From: Phytophthora hibernalis
Taxonomy: Eukaryota; Oomycota; Peronosporomycetes; Peronosporales; Peronosporaceae
Direction of reading: 5' to 3'
NCBI GenBank assembly: GCA_012656075.1
Contig: JAAKBF010000354.1
Location: forward strand, 62,001-126,000
DNA: 64,000 nucleotides
A program made the position numbers and the translations under genes. Shown here in pieces: positions 9,843-21,463 of the stretch. Under the pieces are notes generated by a model. That model saw nothing but the letters and a program-made list of their open reading frames with translations, was not told where the DNA came from and searched no databases. Every line of letters begins with the position of its first letter. Position 1 is the stretch's first letter.

Positions 9843-12261
9843 TTTTCTTTCAGTCAAATGTCGGCAAGACGTCGGTTGGTTGCTGGATATCCGGTTGATA
9901 CGCGAATGATTTAGTTTCAGTATTCCTCAGCATGTCCGCATGCAGTGGACGACAAGATATGTCGGTCATTCATTTCTTTGGTGCTTAACCTAACCCTAAT
10001 TGCCTGATTGGATAAAACTGTGTTGGTGTCGACTTTCATTGGTCACAAAATGCGTAGTATAAAACAACACAAATCAAGGCTGTCGGCAGAATAGCGATAT
10101 TCATCCATATATTATTATGTAGACGATATACTAGTGTGGTCAGTCCTATACGACACATCATGTGTGGCTGTAGTCATAGTAGAAAGTATCCCAAAAGCTA
10201 CCGAGCACATTGCAAGGCTTGGGGGTGGCTGTAGCGTGGGGTTCCGGTTGAAAGCCTTATCCTCATTTAGATTTGGTCGATGACTGCGGTTGCAGTTCAG
10301 GTCGGCAGCACTTGCGGTTACAGCTATTGAAGTTATCACTAGAAGTGCCAAGGAGGATAGTACTCGGGGTGTGATGGCGAAGTCTGGTGCTCTAGTTTAC
10401 TCACTTTTCATCTTGCTTTACAGCAAGCAATTCAATCGGCAAGAGTCAGTTTACGGAAGTTGGAGGGTTATCAACAACATGTTGTTGCTTTCCAAATCGT
10501 CCGTGGACGTACAGAGTACGTCCACGGACGATTTGAAACCGGACTACTGCCACCTAAAATGTAATGCTTCTATCTATAACAGAGATCTGTTTCTTGGGGG
10601 TCGTAGCTCTTTTCGCTGTCCTGACATTCGTGGGTGTTCCGAAATAGGATCTTTTCAGTAACGATGTCAAATTAAAGCTTTAGGCCATGTTCTGAAAATA
10701 GTCATTTTGAGCGTCAGACCCAGTGAGGTACCAATTATGCCTTCCTTGTAAGTATCATTTTGGCTGCTACCGCGTTCGTGCCGATCAAGATCGTGTTATG
10801 AACTTACTCCAAAATAGTGACACCCTGCACTCACTAGTGACTGTTCACGACGCGGTCATGTTTCGTTTCTCAATGAGGTACATTGACGTCATTAAACTAA
10901 CTAATAGCTGACGAGTTCTTATGTCTATTGCACACTCTGACTCTATATCAATATGTTCCCTCAAATGACCTCCAACCGCGTTGCTTCCGGCAAATTGTCC
11001 AACCCCGTGATGTCAATCTGTCGGCTAACCGGTCAAGCACTCCTCCAGCGCCTCCAAGTTTGACCTTGCTGAAGACCTCGATACTGACGACGAAAAATGG
11101 AAGTGGTTCAACTGCTGGCAATAGTGACGGACCTATTGCGGTTGATTTTTGTGATGGAACGTCGTGGAGAAGATGATGAAAGAAACGTGGAGAGAATATC
11201 AAGAAAAGCAACAATTCATGTAATGCGGGTAACAATCCGACCAGTGACTACAGCAGTTGCGAATATGATGTTGGTGATGGTGACAACGCCATTAATAGCG
11301 ACGAGTGTAGCGACGTAAACGATGACGTTCAAATGCACTCAGACAGGGTCATCTGAGTGCAGTAGTGCTACGTGCTAAGGACGATAAAAACATAACTTTT
11401 GCTCATTAGAATCGCGTTGTGTCGCCTGTTGTCTCGACCTACGCGACCAAGTGGCCGGTATTGATCCACTTCCCAGCGTCAGGTGGTAGACGAATCAGCC
11501 GACGAAGGCATCATGATGTTCACGACGGAGTGGTCTCCATTTTGGGCACAGCGAAGGAGTGCATATTGCCCTGGTGCACCACGATGGTGGGGTAGTAACC
11601 TGGTGTAACAGAGGAAGCTTTTATCTCTTGGAAGGAAATTGAAAAGTGAATTAGATGAAGTTAACTGTCTAAGAACTCGAGTTCAGGCCACGCTGTTGTG
11701 GCCATCCGTTTCTGCGTAATCTTAGAGACCTCATTCTAGCAGTAAACAAAATCGTAAACACCCTTGACCCGTATGTGGTCGTGAACACGTACTCCGCTGC
11801 TAGGCATAAACGGAGCCGCACTCCGTTACACCTGGGTGAAGACGACGGTGCGGCAGTGCACGTCACTGTCCTGGTTGAGCTGTTCGGTCTTAGGGGCGAT
11901 GTCCTCGACGTCCTCGACCCAGCCCTGCACCTTGTAGAAGGATTTGACCTCGCTATCGTTGCCGAAGAAAAGTCGATGAGCGGGAGGAAACCCATGACCG
12001 AGTTGTTGAAGAACGCGACGATGAACGAGACCAAAGAGTTGATGAAGAAGACTTGTTTTGGCATTGGTATGCTCAGAGATAGTCATGACAGGCTGGGAGA
12101 GACCGTAAGGTGGAAGCCAGCCGAGTAGAACAACTGTCTCTAGATAATGATCTCCTGGCTCTCAGCACTGGCCAAGTAGTCGTGGTGGAAGTATATGACA
12201 GCCGACATGTCGGCTGGTATTTTCTTTCATTTGTTATTCAAGCTACTGTGATTCATACTAC
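9843..12261. other. Gene-poor accessory DNA
   Basis: No complete gene was seen. Short Asp/Asn/Ser-rich frames at about 11,040-11,360 (plus) suggest decayed low-complexity coding DNA similar in composition to the minus-strand relic at 12.3-13.0 kb. A 354-base ORF at 11,775-12,128 (plus) has no recognisable domain. Perfect palindromes at 10,493-10,535 and 12,199-12,216 are listed separately or in the findings. Confidence 0.45.
10493..10535. repeat. Perfect 20-bp hairpin with 3-base loop
   Basis: Arms 10493-10512 and 10516-10535 are exact reverse complements around aga. A stem of this length with so small a loop is very unlikely by chance. It sits in gene-poor DNA. Confidence 0.85.
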
Positions 12262-13010
12262 TTAGGACATCGGGTACGATGTGAAATTGGAAATGTTTAA
12301 CTGTGTGAGCGGCAATCGCTGAATTGTTTTGCGATGTATACTCTCCAAATCGCTGTCTTCGTTGGGATCATCCGACGCATTGTCGATTTTTTCCTCTCCG
12401 CACGCTTTATTTACGTCATGTCCATTGGCGGAGCAATCACCAACAGCTCGGTCGAATGATTCATTTTCATGACCATTGTCGGAAGAATTGTGTTCAGTCT
12501 GGTCGTCAGATTCGGCATTGATGTCAGCCTCCATGCTGCTTCTGCTCTTGCTTTAACGTTGATCTTCTCCGCCGGGTCTTTGATCTAGGCCCCGGCTGCT
12601 TTTCTTTGAGACTGTTACTGGGTTTTTGATGTCCTTCAATTTCATGCGTGCGACGTCTTCAAAACCGACTCGTGCTTGATTTCGAGGTAGCTCCCATTAT
12701 TCGATTTATTTTTGGCGCGGATATTTTTGAGTGCGTCTCTATGAACCCGCTTCACCTTTTCAATACGTTTCTTGTGGCTGATAGGGTTTTCATCGTCACT
12801 GGAGTCGTCAGCATTCACGGACGTGGTGAAGGCATCATCCTTGTTGCTACTATCGGCATCGCTATCAGAGTCGTCGTTCATGGCGACCGTACGGACATGA
12901 GTGAGTGAAAGAATATGGTCTAGGGTTTCTTCAGGTTCAGTTTGAGCTCCACGCTCCGTAGTTTCCAGCAGCAGCTCAGCTATAGTGCATGCTGTTACAC
13001 GTGTGTCGCC
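12262..13010 (-). pseudogene. Acidic Ser/Asp/Asn-rich coding relic
   Basis: Minus-strand frames of coherent composition follow one another. The first, about 13,000-12,642, includes AELLLETTERG, an ATG at 12,881, MNDDSDSDADSS and a basic HKKRIEKVKRVHRDALKNI. A second runs at 12,534-12,262 (MEADINAESDDQTEH). The text between also stays polar. A further charged Lys/Asn/Ser-rich open stretch lies upstream on the same strand at about 13,530-13,740. No known domain was recognised. I see the remnants of one or more genes encoding a disordered acidic protein, possibly transposon-derived. Confidence 0.28.
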
Positions 13011-13156
13011 TGCTCACGCTAGAAATTTATCCGTAAAACATGATCAAACGTTAAAACAAACTCAGACAGCAAAACCGTCGCGTGGGGAAAACCCTCCTTT
13101 CTGATCCTAATGATGGTGCTCTTATCAGTAGGCTTGGAATTATGCGATTCTGACAC

Positions 13157-13201
13157 ATCGTCATCACGCATCGTTATAATATAACGATGCGTGATGACGA
13201 T
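13157..13201. repeat. Perfect 21-bp hairpin with 3-base loop
   Basis: Arms 13157-13177 and 13181-13201 are exact reverse complements around aat. It resembles the 10,493 hairpin in arm and loop length but differs in sequence. Confidence 0.85.
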
Positions 13202-13799
13202 ATTATCTCCATCCACACCGCTTCTACTCAAGCCATTGATGTGCTTGTACCGATCGTACCCATGCAACAAGTGACTAAACTTGGATTTGTGCTGCTCTAT
13301 GCAGCGTTATAACGCCAAGAACACGCATTTGATGTCAGTAAAGGACAGCAAAGACAGTGTACATGCGGAGGGATAGCCTGTATTACCTTTGTCAAGCGTT
13401 CGACCATGGCGTTTGTTGAGGTGTTCAACGAACGCATTCTAGGCTTTAGATTTGAGGCCTTTTCAGTTTTTACACTCGGCTTGCTCCGAGCATCAAAGAA
13501 TCTTCAAACCCCTGTCACTATGTCCACGTAGCCCTTTGTGCTCGCTCGTCGCTGTCGTCCAGACTGTCCCTGTTGTTGCTCTTGTCTGCCTTGCTCTCAA
13601 CGCTGTTGTGCTTGTTGGTACTGTTCTTGTCCTGATTGGTCTTGGCGTCGCCCCGTTTGTTGGGTCTGCTCTTGTCCTCTCGCGTCGACCTTCTTGGTGC
13701 TTTTACGACCCTTGTCGGGCTTCGGCGGATTTCACTGCAATATTTGGAGTCTACGAAGAGTGAGGGGTTATTATAAAGGGAAATTCATATTTTAGTGAC

Positions 13800-14116
13800 A
13801 ACTGTCTGGGCAAAATTCAGTTTTTAACGGCTCTAAGAACCAGCTCAATTTTGTTTTTGTCGTGTTCACGTATCTCAATTCAAAAACAATTCTACCGTTA
13901 TTTGAAGGGAATCGCCTAAAGTTTTATCGTTAACAACGTTTGTTAAAATGGTTTGGTTTGTTAAAACAGTGGTTTGTTAAAACAGTGGTTTGTTAAAACA
14001 GTTTCATTTTGCTAAAACAAAAACGAGGTGCAATTTTGTTCGCGCAATTTACTGTCAATTTTGCGAGATCCGTGCAATTTTACTGGCAATTTGCGAGACA
14101 AAGGCAGTCGCACGCC
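13800..14116. other. Upstream region of ZW10
   Basis: AT-rich spacer with a short repeated motif (ggtttgttaaaacag, three near-copies at about 13,950-14,000) and further caattttg-like words. It is the probable promoter side of ZW10. No specific core element could be assigned. Confidence 0.35.
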
Positions 14117-17060
14117 ATGCAGTCCGAGTTGACCAGGTACGTTGTCTCCATCTCTGCGTCTCTGATCCTGCACTAATTCTCTCTCCACTTCGCAGGAAAC
14201 TCGAAGAGACGCACGCCGAGATCGCGCAGGTGCGGGGCGACGTGGTGGAAGCTCTGCGCTCGTTCTACGCGTCGTCTTCCGCCATCTCGGCCGACGTAGC
14301 AGTCAAGATCGCGGCCAAATGGGGCGCGGCGCACTCGTTCCCCATGGCGGGAGACGACGCCGACGCCTCCGACCTGCACGAGAAGATGCGGCGCCTCAAC
14401 GTGGCGCTGCTGGATGCCGTGGACCGCCTGCAGCTGGACGAGAGCGGCGAGATGGCGCCCGAAGCGCAGTTGCTGCTGTCTTTGAAGCAACATGAGCAAC
14501 TCAAGAAGCAGGTGCAGCAGTCCAAGGTCATGTTGGCTCTGATCGAGCAACTTACGGAGATGGACAGGCTGCTGGGGGCCGTGGATGAAGCTATTCACCA
14601 GCAGCAGTTTGTGGCAGCAGCAGAAGGCGTAGCAGAAGTGGAGAGACTCGTGCAGGAATTGGCTCAGATGGAGGGAGGAAATGCCGACGACAAGAAGATT
14701 GTTCGCGTGGTGAAGCTGCAGTTGATGAGCAAGAAAAACCGCTTGTTGAGTCAGCTCACGAGGTATTTCGCCTGCACTGCGGTGTGGAAAGAGGGTGTGC
14801 TCAGGGTGACGCCGGGTTTCTCGGAGAACGAGTTTGATATCGCGGGGTTTTGTTGGAGGAACGACGGGCTGAATTTTGGAGGGCGTGCGAAGTGCTGGAT
14901 ATGCTCGCTCCGAAGTTGAAGGAGATCGCCAAGTCCATCTCGCAATACCTCATCAAGCCAATGCTGCTACTGCCACGAGCAGCAGTGCAGCAAACTCGCG
15001 ATGACAGCGGTGCTGTGTTAAAGATTGCAGCGCAGAATGCGAACGGTGACGCTCCGTCTACTGATAGCCAGGTGGCCGAGGTACAGGACAAGTGCGTCAA
15101 TGTGGTGAGCGTGCTCCAGTTCATCCACGCTGAATTGTTCGCGGGCAATGCTGAGCTGATGAACCAGCTTGGAGATTTCATGTGGAAGATCCCAGGCAAC
15201 CTTGAGGCTCAACTCATGAATTTGCTACAGGACAAGATCCCACGGGATCCTGCCGCGCTCGACACGTATCGTGATGCTCTTATGACTACCGTAAGTTTGC
15301 TCGTGGTGGTGTTATGTTATTGTTGTCTGGTAGAGCTAACGCGTACATGTTGGTTGAACGTTTAGGTTTCGAGCTTGGAAAACACGTTGGTGGCGATCGG
15401 GTTCTCGGCCTGTAGTAATAGCCAACTACGAGGATTTGTTGACCAACTCAAGCAGTACGTTACTGTGAGTTCACAAAATATGTCGATATCATTAACACGA
15501 TGGTGTATACGTCGGCTTCAGGTTGCAATCGAAGAAACGCCGACAGGTCATCTTAAGCCATGGGCGCGACCTCATGCGTCAAGGTTACCACGATTCTGTC
15601 AAGATCAAGGGTGCCACCGAGAAGTGTAGTCTCAATGCGTCCGGCGATTCGGGCAAGAAAGGCAAAGGCGGAGCTAAGAGTGGCGCAGGTTTGGGCGCTT
15701 CGCCCATCAGCTCGAGCGTTGATGAGGTCGAAAGTAGCTGTTTTCAGGTACCTGACTACCGCGTGACTGCCTGCGCTCACAAAGTAGTGGATCTTGTGCA
15801 TCAGACGCTGCTTGAGGCGTGCAGTGCAAGTGCGCCGAGTGCGAAATTACTATTCCAGACAGCGCGCGACCTCTTGTTTTTGTTCCGCACGATCGTGCCC
15901 ACGCTCTACGAAGACAATATTGCGAACGACTCGCGGGCTTGCATGCTCTATCATAATGATTGCCTCTACATCACGTATCACATGCTTATTATCGGGCATC
16001 TGTACAAGCACCGGTGAGTACAAGATATATATTGTCGATGGGTACAGCGTCGCCCACTAATACTAACTATTGTGCTGCTGTAGACTTCCGGCACCACTGA
16101 ATCAAACTGCAACAATGGTCGATATGGTTCCCTCGTTCAGGGATGCCGGTGAACGGGCATTGACTTCATATGTCGCTGCACAAATCGACGAGGTTGCAAC
16201 TGGGATGAAGGCTCTGCCGGTACGACTGGCACCTGAGAAAGTTTCGGGATATGAGCTAACCTGTTTTCATTTATATGCTGGATAGTCGCTTGGAGCTCTT
16301 GATTCGCAGTACGACATGGAGCGTGTGGAAGGTTTCCTAAAGAGTGCGCTCTACAAGTTAAATGGGATGAGCTCGTCGTGGCAAGAAGGATTACCTCTAG
16401 CAGTGTACAACAAAGTCATGTCGCGGTTGCTCGAACCGTTTGTGAAGAACTTCGTGGGTGGTGTTTTGACCCAATCGGTATGTGCCCCAGTGTTACTATC
16501 CTTTACAGGCAAGCTACCAGTATGCTGATTCCTCTGTCTGTTTCACCTCGTGCAGAAAATTTCGGAAAATACTGGAGCTCACCTTCACCACCTGCTGTCG
16601 CTGCTCATAGAGGTAATATCTTCATGCTCAATCTTTTCAGACTGAATAGTTCTGTTTGATCTGATTGGAAATGTTGTTAACTGTCTAGGTTGAGTCGTTG
16701 TTTACGTCGCCGGCTCAAGCATCGAAGCATGTTCCGAGTATCGGAAGATTGTCAAAGCTCACAACGCTTCTGGTACGCTTTCAGTAACTACCGGTACTGT
16801 ATTCGTCATATATGTACTAAGTAAGGATCATGCGTGCATTTCAGATGGACCCACTAGCGACAGTTCGAGACAAGTTCGCCACTGGCACCCTAGACATGTT
16901 CTCTGCAAAGGAGATCGCTGTACTCGTCAGGTACGTTCTGCATGTATTGCTTGGTTCGTTGTTTGTTGTTGCTTGCTTATGGTTTGTCTCCATTTCCAGA
17001 TCTCTTTTCCGCGATTCTATAGAGAAGAGGGATTTCTTGCAGGTGTTGCTTGCAGCTTGA
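14117..17060 (+). CDS. ZW10: ZW10 kinetochore/Golgi-ER tethering protein
   Basis: Subunit of the RZZ kinetochore complex and of the Dsl1/NRZ tether for Golgi-to-ER vesicles. It is spliced. Exon 1 (14117-14136, MQSELTR...) joins at 14196 to a coiled-coil N-terminal domain (KLEETHAEIAQVRGDVV). The middle exons give PDYRVTACAHKVVDLVHQTL, FLFRTIVPTLYEDNI, HNDCLYITYHMLIIGH and MVDMVPSFRDAGERAL, which match the most conserved ZW10 stretch. The C-terminal exons give AVYNKVMSRLLEPF and FSAKEIAVLVRSLFRDS...FLQVLLAA. Eight introns have clean GT-AG sites, for example 15455-15521, 16014-16083 and 16220-16285. One frame break lies at about 14845-14850 (ggggtttt tract), where adding one base joins FDIAG to LLEERRAEFW. 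It has more introns than most of its neighbours. Confidence 0.9.
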
Positions 17061-17209
17061 AACCATAAGCAGGGACTAATAGAAATCGCTGAAGTCGAAT
17101 GATATACGAATACGTGTGTGGTATATATTTTTGTATTTATATGTTTCACATGTAGCATTCGTTTGGCATCAATTTATTTTCTAAACGCGCCTTTCCCTCT
17201 GTAGCCCAC

Positions 17210-17740
17210 TCAGTCCAAGGCTTTGATAACCCCTGCCGCGACGTTCTTGTTATACCATCTTTTGTAGAAGGCCGTAGACTTCGTTTTTACTAGCCCCGCC
17301 CCCATTGTCTTGGCTTTGAGGCTGGCCGGTGTTTCGCTCTGTACAATGGCATGGCCAAAGCGTTGTCGATTTTGTCGTTGATTTTGCCCACCCTTTTAGA
17401 CATACTGTTTCTCAACTTTCCCAATGAAGTCTCGAATTTATCCAAAATGTTTGAAATCGAAATCGCTCGTTCTTCGTCATTCTACTCGGTGTAGGATTCG
17501 TCGCCATAATCGTTGTCTGTGGCATCGTCGTTATTATGGACTCTGAGCCTCCTTCTACCGTCAGCAATGCTTTCAGGAGACAGTAAGCGTGCTGTCAACA
17601 CAGGGGCTTGGATTGATTCCACCTTCGAAATCTTCGTCGTATCGGCGTTTGCAATTTTGGACGAAGCCGCGTCGGTGCTGGCGAGGAGGGTGACCAAAGT
17701 CACAAGCAAGACCCACAATAGTAGACGCATTACTGACAGT
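17210..17740 (-). pseudogene. RxLR-type secreted effector, interrupted
   Basis: From the ATG at 17740 there is a strong signal peptide (MRLLLWVLLVTLVTLL...), then a Ser/Thr-rich spacer, an RRLR motif and an acidic stretch. An in-frame TAG (17482-17484) lies just before a DEER motif (17467-17478). This is the order of host-translocated RxLR-dEER effectors of plant-pathogenic oomycetes, which act inside plant cells, often on immunity. After DEER a helical alpha domain begins, with a second disruption (a frame change at about 17347) before a typical C-terminus ending in TGA at 17210-17212. The stop is a base substitution type of lesion, whereas the frame change could be an undercall like others in this window. 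It is therefore either a decayed effector or one truncated before DEER. Confidence 0.6.
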
Positions 17741-18458
17741 TCTGGAAATTGAAGACAAGTTGTTCGATGGGTGTTGGTTGGTGGGGGTCGATTGAGAAAT
17801 GATCCAATTCGGAGACCGTGTTGATCTTTGCGCAATGGAACCCGATAAAGGATGATGGGTCATCCTTATACAGAAGTACTTCGTAAAAGTATTGTACATA
17901 CCAAGTACTGTACTGTACCTAGTACATGCGATTACGAGCATTCCGAACGTGAACATTTTCGGTTGTGAACAGTGATCACATTCGATTATTAAGAGCCGAG
18001 TGAACACTTTCGCGGAAATAATTTACAGTATTGGATTGAGCCATTAATTTTTAAACGAGTACAGCAGCTCTTTTTGTAAGCTTACATGAGCCCCATCTTT
18101 GAAAGAGCAGTGTAGCTCGAGATGGAGGTTAGCGTTCGGAGCATTGTACATCCAAAGAAGTTACGGGCCGAAATCTGAACTGTTAATTCTTTACCGGACC
18201 GGAGAAGTAAAGCTGAGGCTCGTGGTGTTTGTCTAAACAGAATTTAACCGTGCACAAGCTCATCCATCATGGTGCCCATGATGTGGGTCATAATATGATA
18301 ATATGGCGAGGGAACTCGTTGCAAGTCACATCAGCCTGTGAATCTAACCCTCATCAACGGAAGAAGAATGTCCGTATCGAACATGTGATCAAGGATATAG
18401 CTTTCTACAGCCATTTACATCCATTCGTCACTACACACCGCCATATGTGCGAAGTAGC
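17741..18458. other. Spacer between effector relic and CorA
   Basis: This spacer holds the upstream region of the effector relic and the 3' flank of CorA. It contains cgtaaaagtattg/tgtactgt-like short AT-rich words. No exon or RNA gene was recognised. Confidence 0.35.
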
Positions 18459-20185
18459 TCAGATCCATTGCTTGTAGCGGAAATATAGCTGCAGTGCTGC
18501 GGCGATGGCAATTGCCAAGACCCAGAACAGCGCATAGCCATACCGCTCATGGAGTTCAGGCATGTCGTCGAAGTTCATGCCATAAACACCAGTGAGGAAT
18601 TGGCCGGGGAGGAAGACGGTCGTGACTACAGTTAGGGTATAGATGACGTAGTTCATCTGGTTGGCCTTGGCGTCGCGGTACTCTTCAGTGAGCTGACGGC
18701 ACATCTGCAGCTGCTGCTCAATATCGTCCAGCACTTGAACCACGTGGTCATGAACATCACGGACGTAGTCAGTCACGGTAGCGTCAAAATCTTTACTCTC
18801 GATGATATTCTTGAGCACCTCGCGAGCTGGTTTAAGCAAACGGGAAGTCTGAACAGCTCGTTCTTCAAAAACCTCAATGAGCGCAACTCAAATCGGTGGC
18901 GTTCTATGTCGAGTTGGCCCTCGAGCTCAATGAGGCGTTCCGTGATTGAATCCACGACGTTCGTCACTTGGTCCACAATCACATCTAGCACCGAGTACAC
19001 AAGAAATTTGGCGTCATTGTGCCGCAGCTTGGAGTATGGCACGGCTAGCCTGCGGTTCAGCTCGGCCCAGATATCACTGTCACCGCCGTCCTTGACTGTG
19101 ATCACCGTGTCATTATCCACGACAAAGATAAATACGTGCTCGATCCAGAGCTTCAGCGGGTCTTCGTCTTCGTCCTCGGCGTCGTCCGTGATTACACTCA
19201 TACTGCGGTGAAGCGATCCTCGCCTATCCTTGACGAACGTTGGCAGAGGTGTTCCCTTCACATCTGAGAACAGTCGATTGCGCTTGCGCTGCAACGAGAG
19301 CCCTTTATTAGTGAGTTGCATCCTCAACACAGGAAACACAAGGAACAAGTGTCCATCGTAGCGGTCGAACTTTGGCCGCTCGTGTCCTTCAATCGTGTCC
19401 TCGATAGCCAGCGGGTGCAGACGATACTTGATAGCGAGTCGCTTGAGATTCACACTATCTCTCCCGTCCAGATTGATCCACCGCACACTCACCCAGTCGG
19501 GTCGATGTGCGGTGAAGAACTCGTGCAAGTTCTCCTGTTTCAACACGAAGCTCTGCAGCCTAGTGCTCGAAAAGTCCGACACCGACAGCGCTGCCTGCTG
19601 GTACCCCACCGTCTTCATCTGCTGCACTGCTCCCTCGTCAAACATATGCATGAGCTTCAGTCGATGCACCGCAGCATCAAACTGCATCAACGTGATGCGT
19701 CCGCTCTTCAGTCTGTCAATGCTCCCAACCAGTTTCAAAAACACCGAGTCGTCCGAGCAACGAATACCCAATGTCTCCAGTGCAGCACGGAAGCCTTCAT
19801 AACACAATTCCCCATTTCCTTCAGGTCCTGCACCTTCAAAGGCCACCCTTAACCTCGACGCAGTCACGTCAAAGTACGGGTCCAGCATGTTGAGCTCATC
19901 GTCGTCCTGCAGAGCTCCATTGAGCGGTACATCAGCAAAGCTCTTGTAGTTGCTGGGACTGCCATAACCAGGACGTGATGTGGGGCTGAAGAGGAACGAG
20001 ATTTTGTCCACACTCAGCTCCAGTTCCGTCGTCTGCAGACTGCGACGTGTCGACTCGCCACTATTGACGTGTGGAGGGTACGAATTGAGTTCTGAGTCGC
20101 TACGTGGTGACGCGTCGGGTGGCGTCAAGTCCCTTAGTAGTGGAGTGTCCTCGTCCATCGTATAGAAATCCATAGGCCCGGGCAT
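18459..20185 (-). CDS. CorA-type magnesium/divalent cation transporter with EF-hand-like region
   Basis: Membrane channel of the CorA superfamily, which carries Mg2+ or related cations. About 575 residues. A cytosolic leader is followed at about residues 120-185 by two EF-hand-like segments (EGNGELCYEGFRAAL and KSGRITLMQFDAAV). The CorA core follows with HPLAIEDTIEGHERPKFDRYDGHLF. The long helix carries the VDQVTNVVDSITERLIELEG segment. The pore signature is GMNF in LTGVYGMNFDDMPEL, with transmembrane segments on either side and a C-terminal RYKQW. One frame break at about 18,842 (CCC tract) separates the N-terminal 470 residues from the C-terminal part, and one extra base gives RLLKPAREVLKN in frame. 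The start could be the first or the second in-frame ATG. Confidence 0.87.
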
Positions 20186-20403
20186 TGATGCAGCTCTAGG
20201 GATGACGCATGGACGGCGTCGACTCTGAACAGAAGAATTGAGACTGAGCAGCTCACTTGTTGACCGTTACAAAGTATCCCTGGAAGACGGACTCTGATTG
20301 GTGGAAAATAAAAATCACTTGGTTTGACTATGGCGCTAGTCGAATCTACCACTTCAACGTACGCAGATCGCTACGACTGACATTGGGTGAGTTTGTAGGA
20401 CGG

Positions 20404-21463
20404 TCATTCCTTATGTTTGATGTGTTCTCGGTGGACGAGTTCTCCTCCGAGCCACGAAAAGTACTGGGCGATTGTGAATTTGCTAGTTTCGGGGCTGGGA
20501 CTCGAGATCAGATGTAAACGGAGACGAGTGGCGAACGGGTTCTCCATGCGTGGCTTCCACACGGTCTCCTGCTGTGCAATCACCTTGCTGTCGACCTCGT
20601 TACTGCTGCCGGAAGACAATATCCTCACTCGTGATACCTCGACTTCGCGATTTACGGACGAATCGTACTCGCTCTCGGTTGAAGGGATCCGGTCGAGCTC
20701 CGACTCGGTGCCATCGTCTCCACTCGAGCTCTTCGGCGTTGGAGGGTCGATGAAGTCCACAAAGCTACCAGTCATTGGGTTCTGCATTCCTTGCGCAAGT
20801 TTATGTCGGGATGCACCCCGTTTGCTCTCGTCACTCGTGGTTTCGCCGTCACTGAACCCAAACTCCTCCGAAATGTAGCCCTCTTCAATCGCTGACAAGC
20901 TCGGTGACGTCCCTGGATACGGCCACGTAGGAAACGTTGGACGCTCCGTCGCTGCCTTCTCGACGGCCAACTCCAGTACCATTTCCCAACTGTCGTAGGT
21001 CGCCAAATCGGGTGCTCGGAAGCGAACGCGCTTGCGTTTAGGTCCATACACGAGTCCGAAGCGTAGATTCCGTACGTCTTTGCCTGAAACTGGGAGCATT
21101 CTCACTGGATGGACACTACCGCCGAGGTCAATTTCCAAGTCACCGCCAAGCAGCGAATGTCGTTTAACGTGAAGTATCGGCACTTCACGACTAGGTGCGC
21201 AGTCCTTCAATTCGCGTCTGAGTACGATACTGAGTGTGGATGTGTGCCTGATTGAGCGAATGAAAGAGTGAGTAACGAGCAATGAGGACGTCTAGTTACT
21301 GCAAGACGCACCAGAACAAGTGGCAGGACTGCATCTGCATAGATCTCTCTAGCGTCGTACACTGAAATGTTGTGGTCATCGTCTTGGTCCTCTGCCTGCT
21401 GAAAGAGGAATGGAAATACCCCGCGACTGGTCGTGACCTGTTGCTGGCCTCCTCGTTGTCCAT
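20404..21463 (-). CDS. PH-like domain protein, two exons
   Basis: Exon 1 (21463-21300) and exon 2 (21247-20404) join across a 52-base GT-AG intron inside a pleckstrin-homology-like fold. Exon 1 ends CHLFWCVLQ and exon 2 opens HTSTLSIVLRREL. After that come KDVRNLRFGLVYGPKRKRVRFRA and SWEMVLELAVEKA, the usual closing strand and helix of a PH domain. The rest (about 200 residues) is acidic, Ser/Thr-rich and probably disordered, with GTESELDRIPSTESEYDSS-like phosphosite clusters. It probably binds a membrane lipid or a partner. The exact family was not recognised. It is divergent from DDI1, with about 330 bases between. Confidence 0.5.

Noticed and set aside
10115..12128. Small ORFs in the 10-12 kb spacer, including one of 117 residues
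   Set aside because: Mutually overlapping in several frames, low in complexity, no family recognised.
14760..14860. ZW10 frame change explained by a short intron
   Set aside because: No GT-AG pair gives the right phase without losing conserved residues. A missing base in the ggggtttt tract is simpler.
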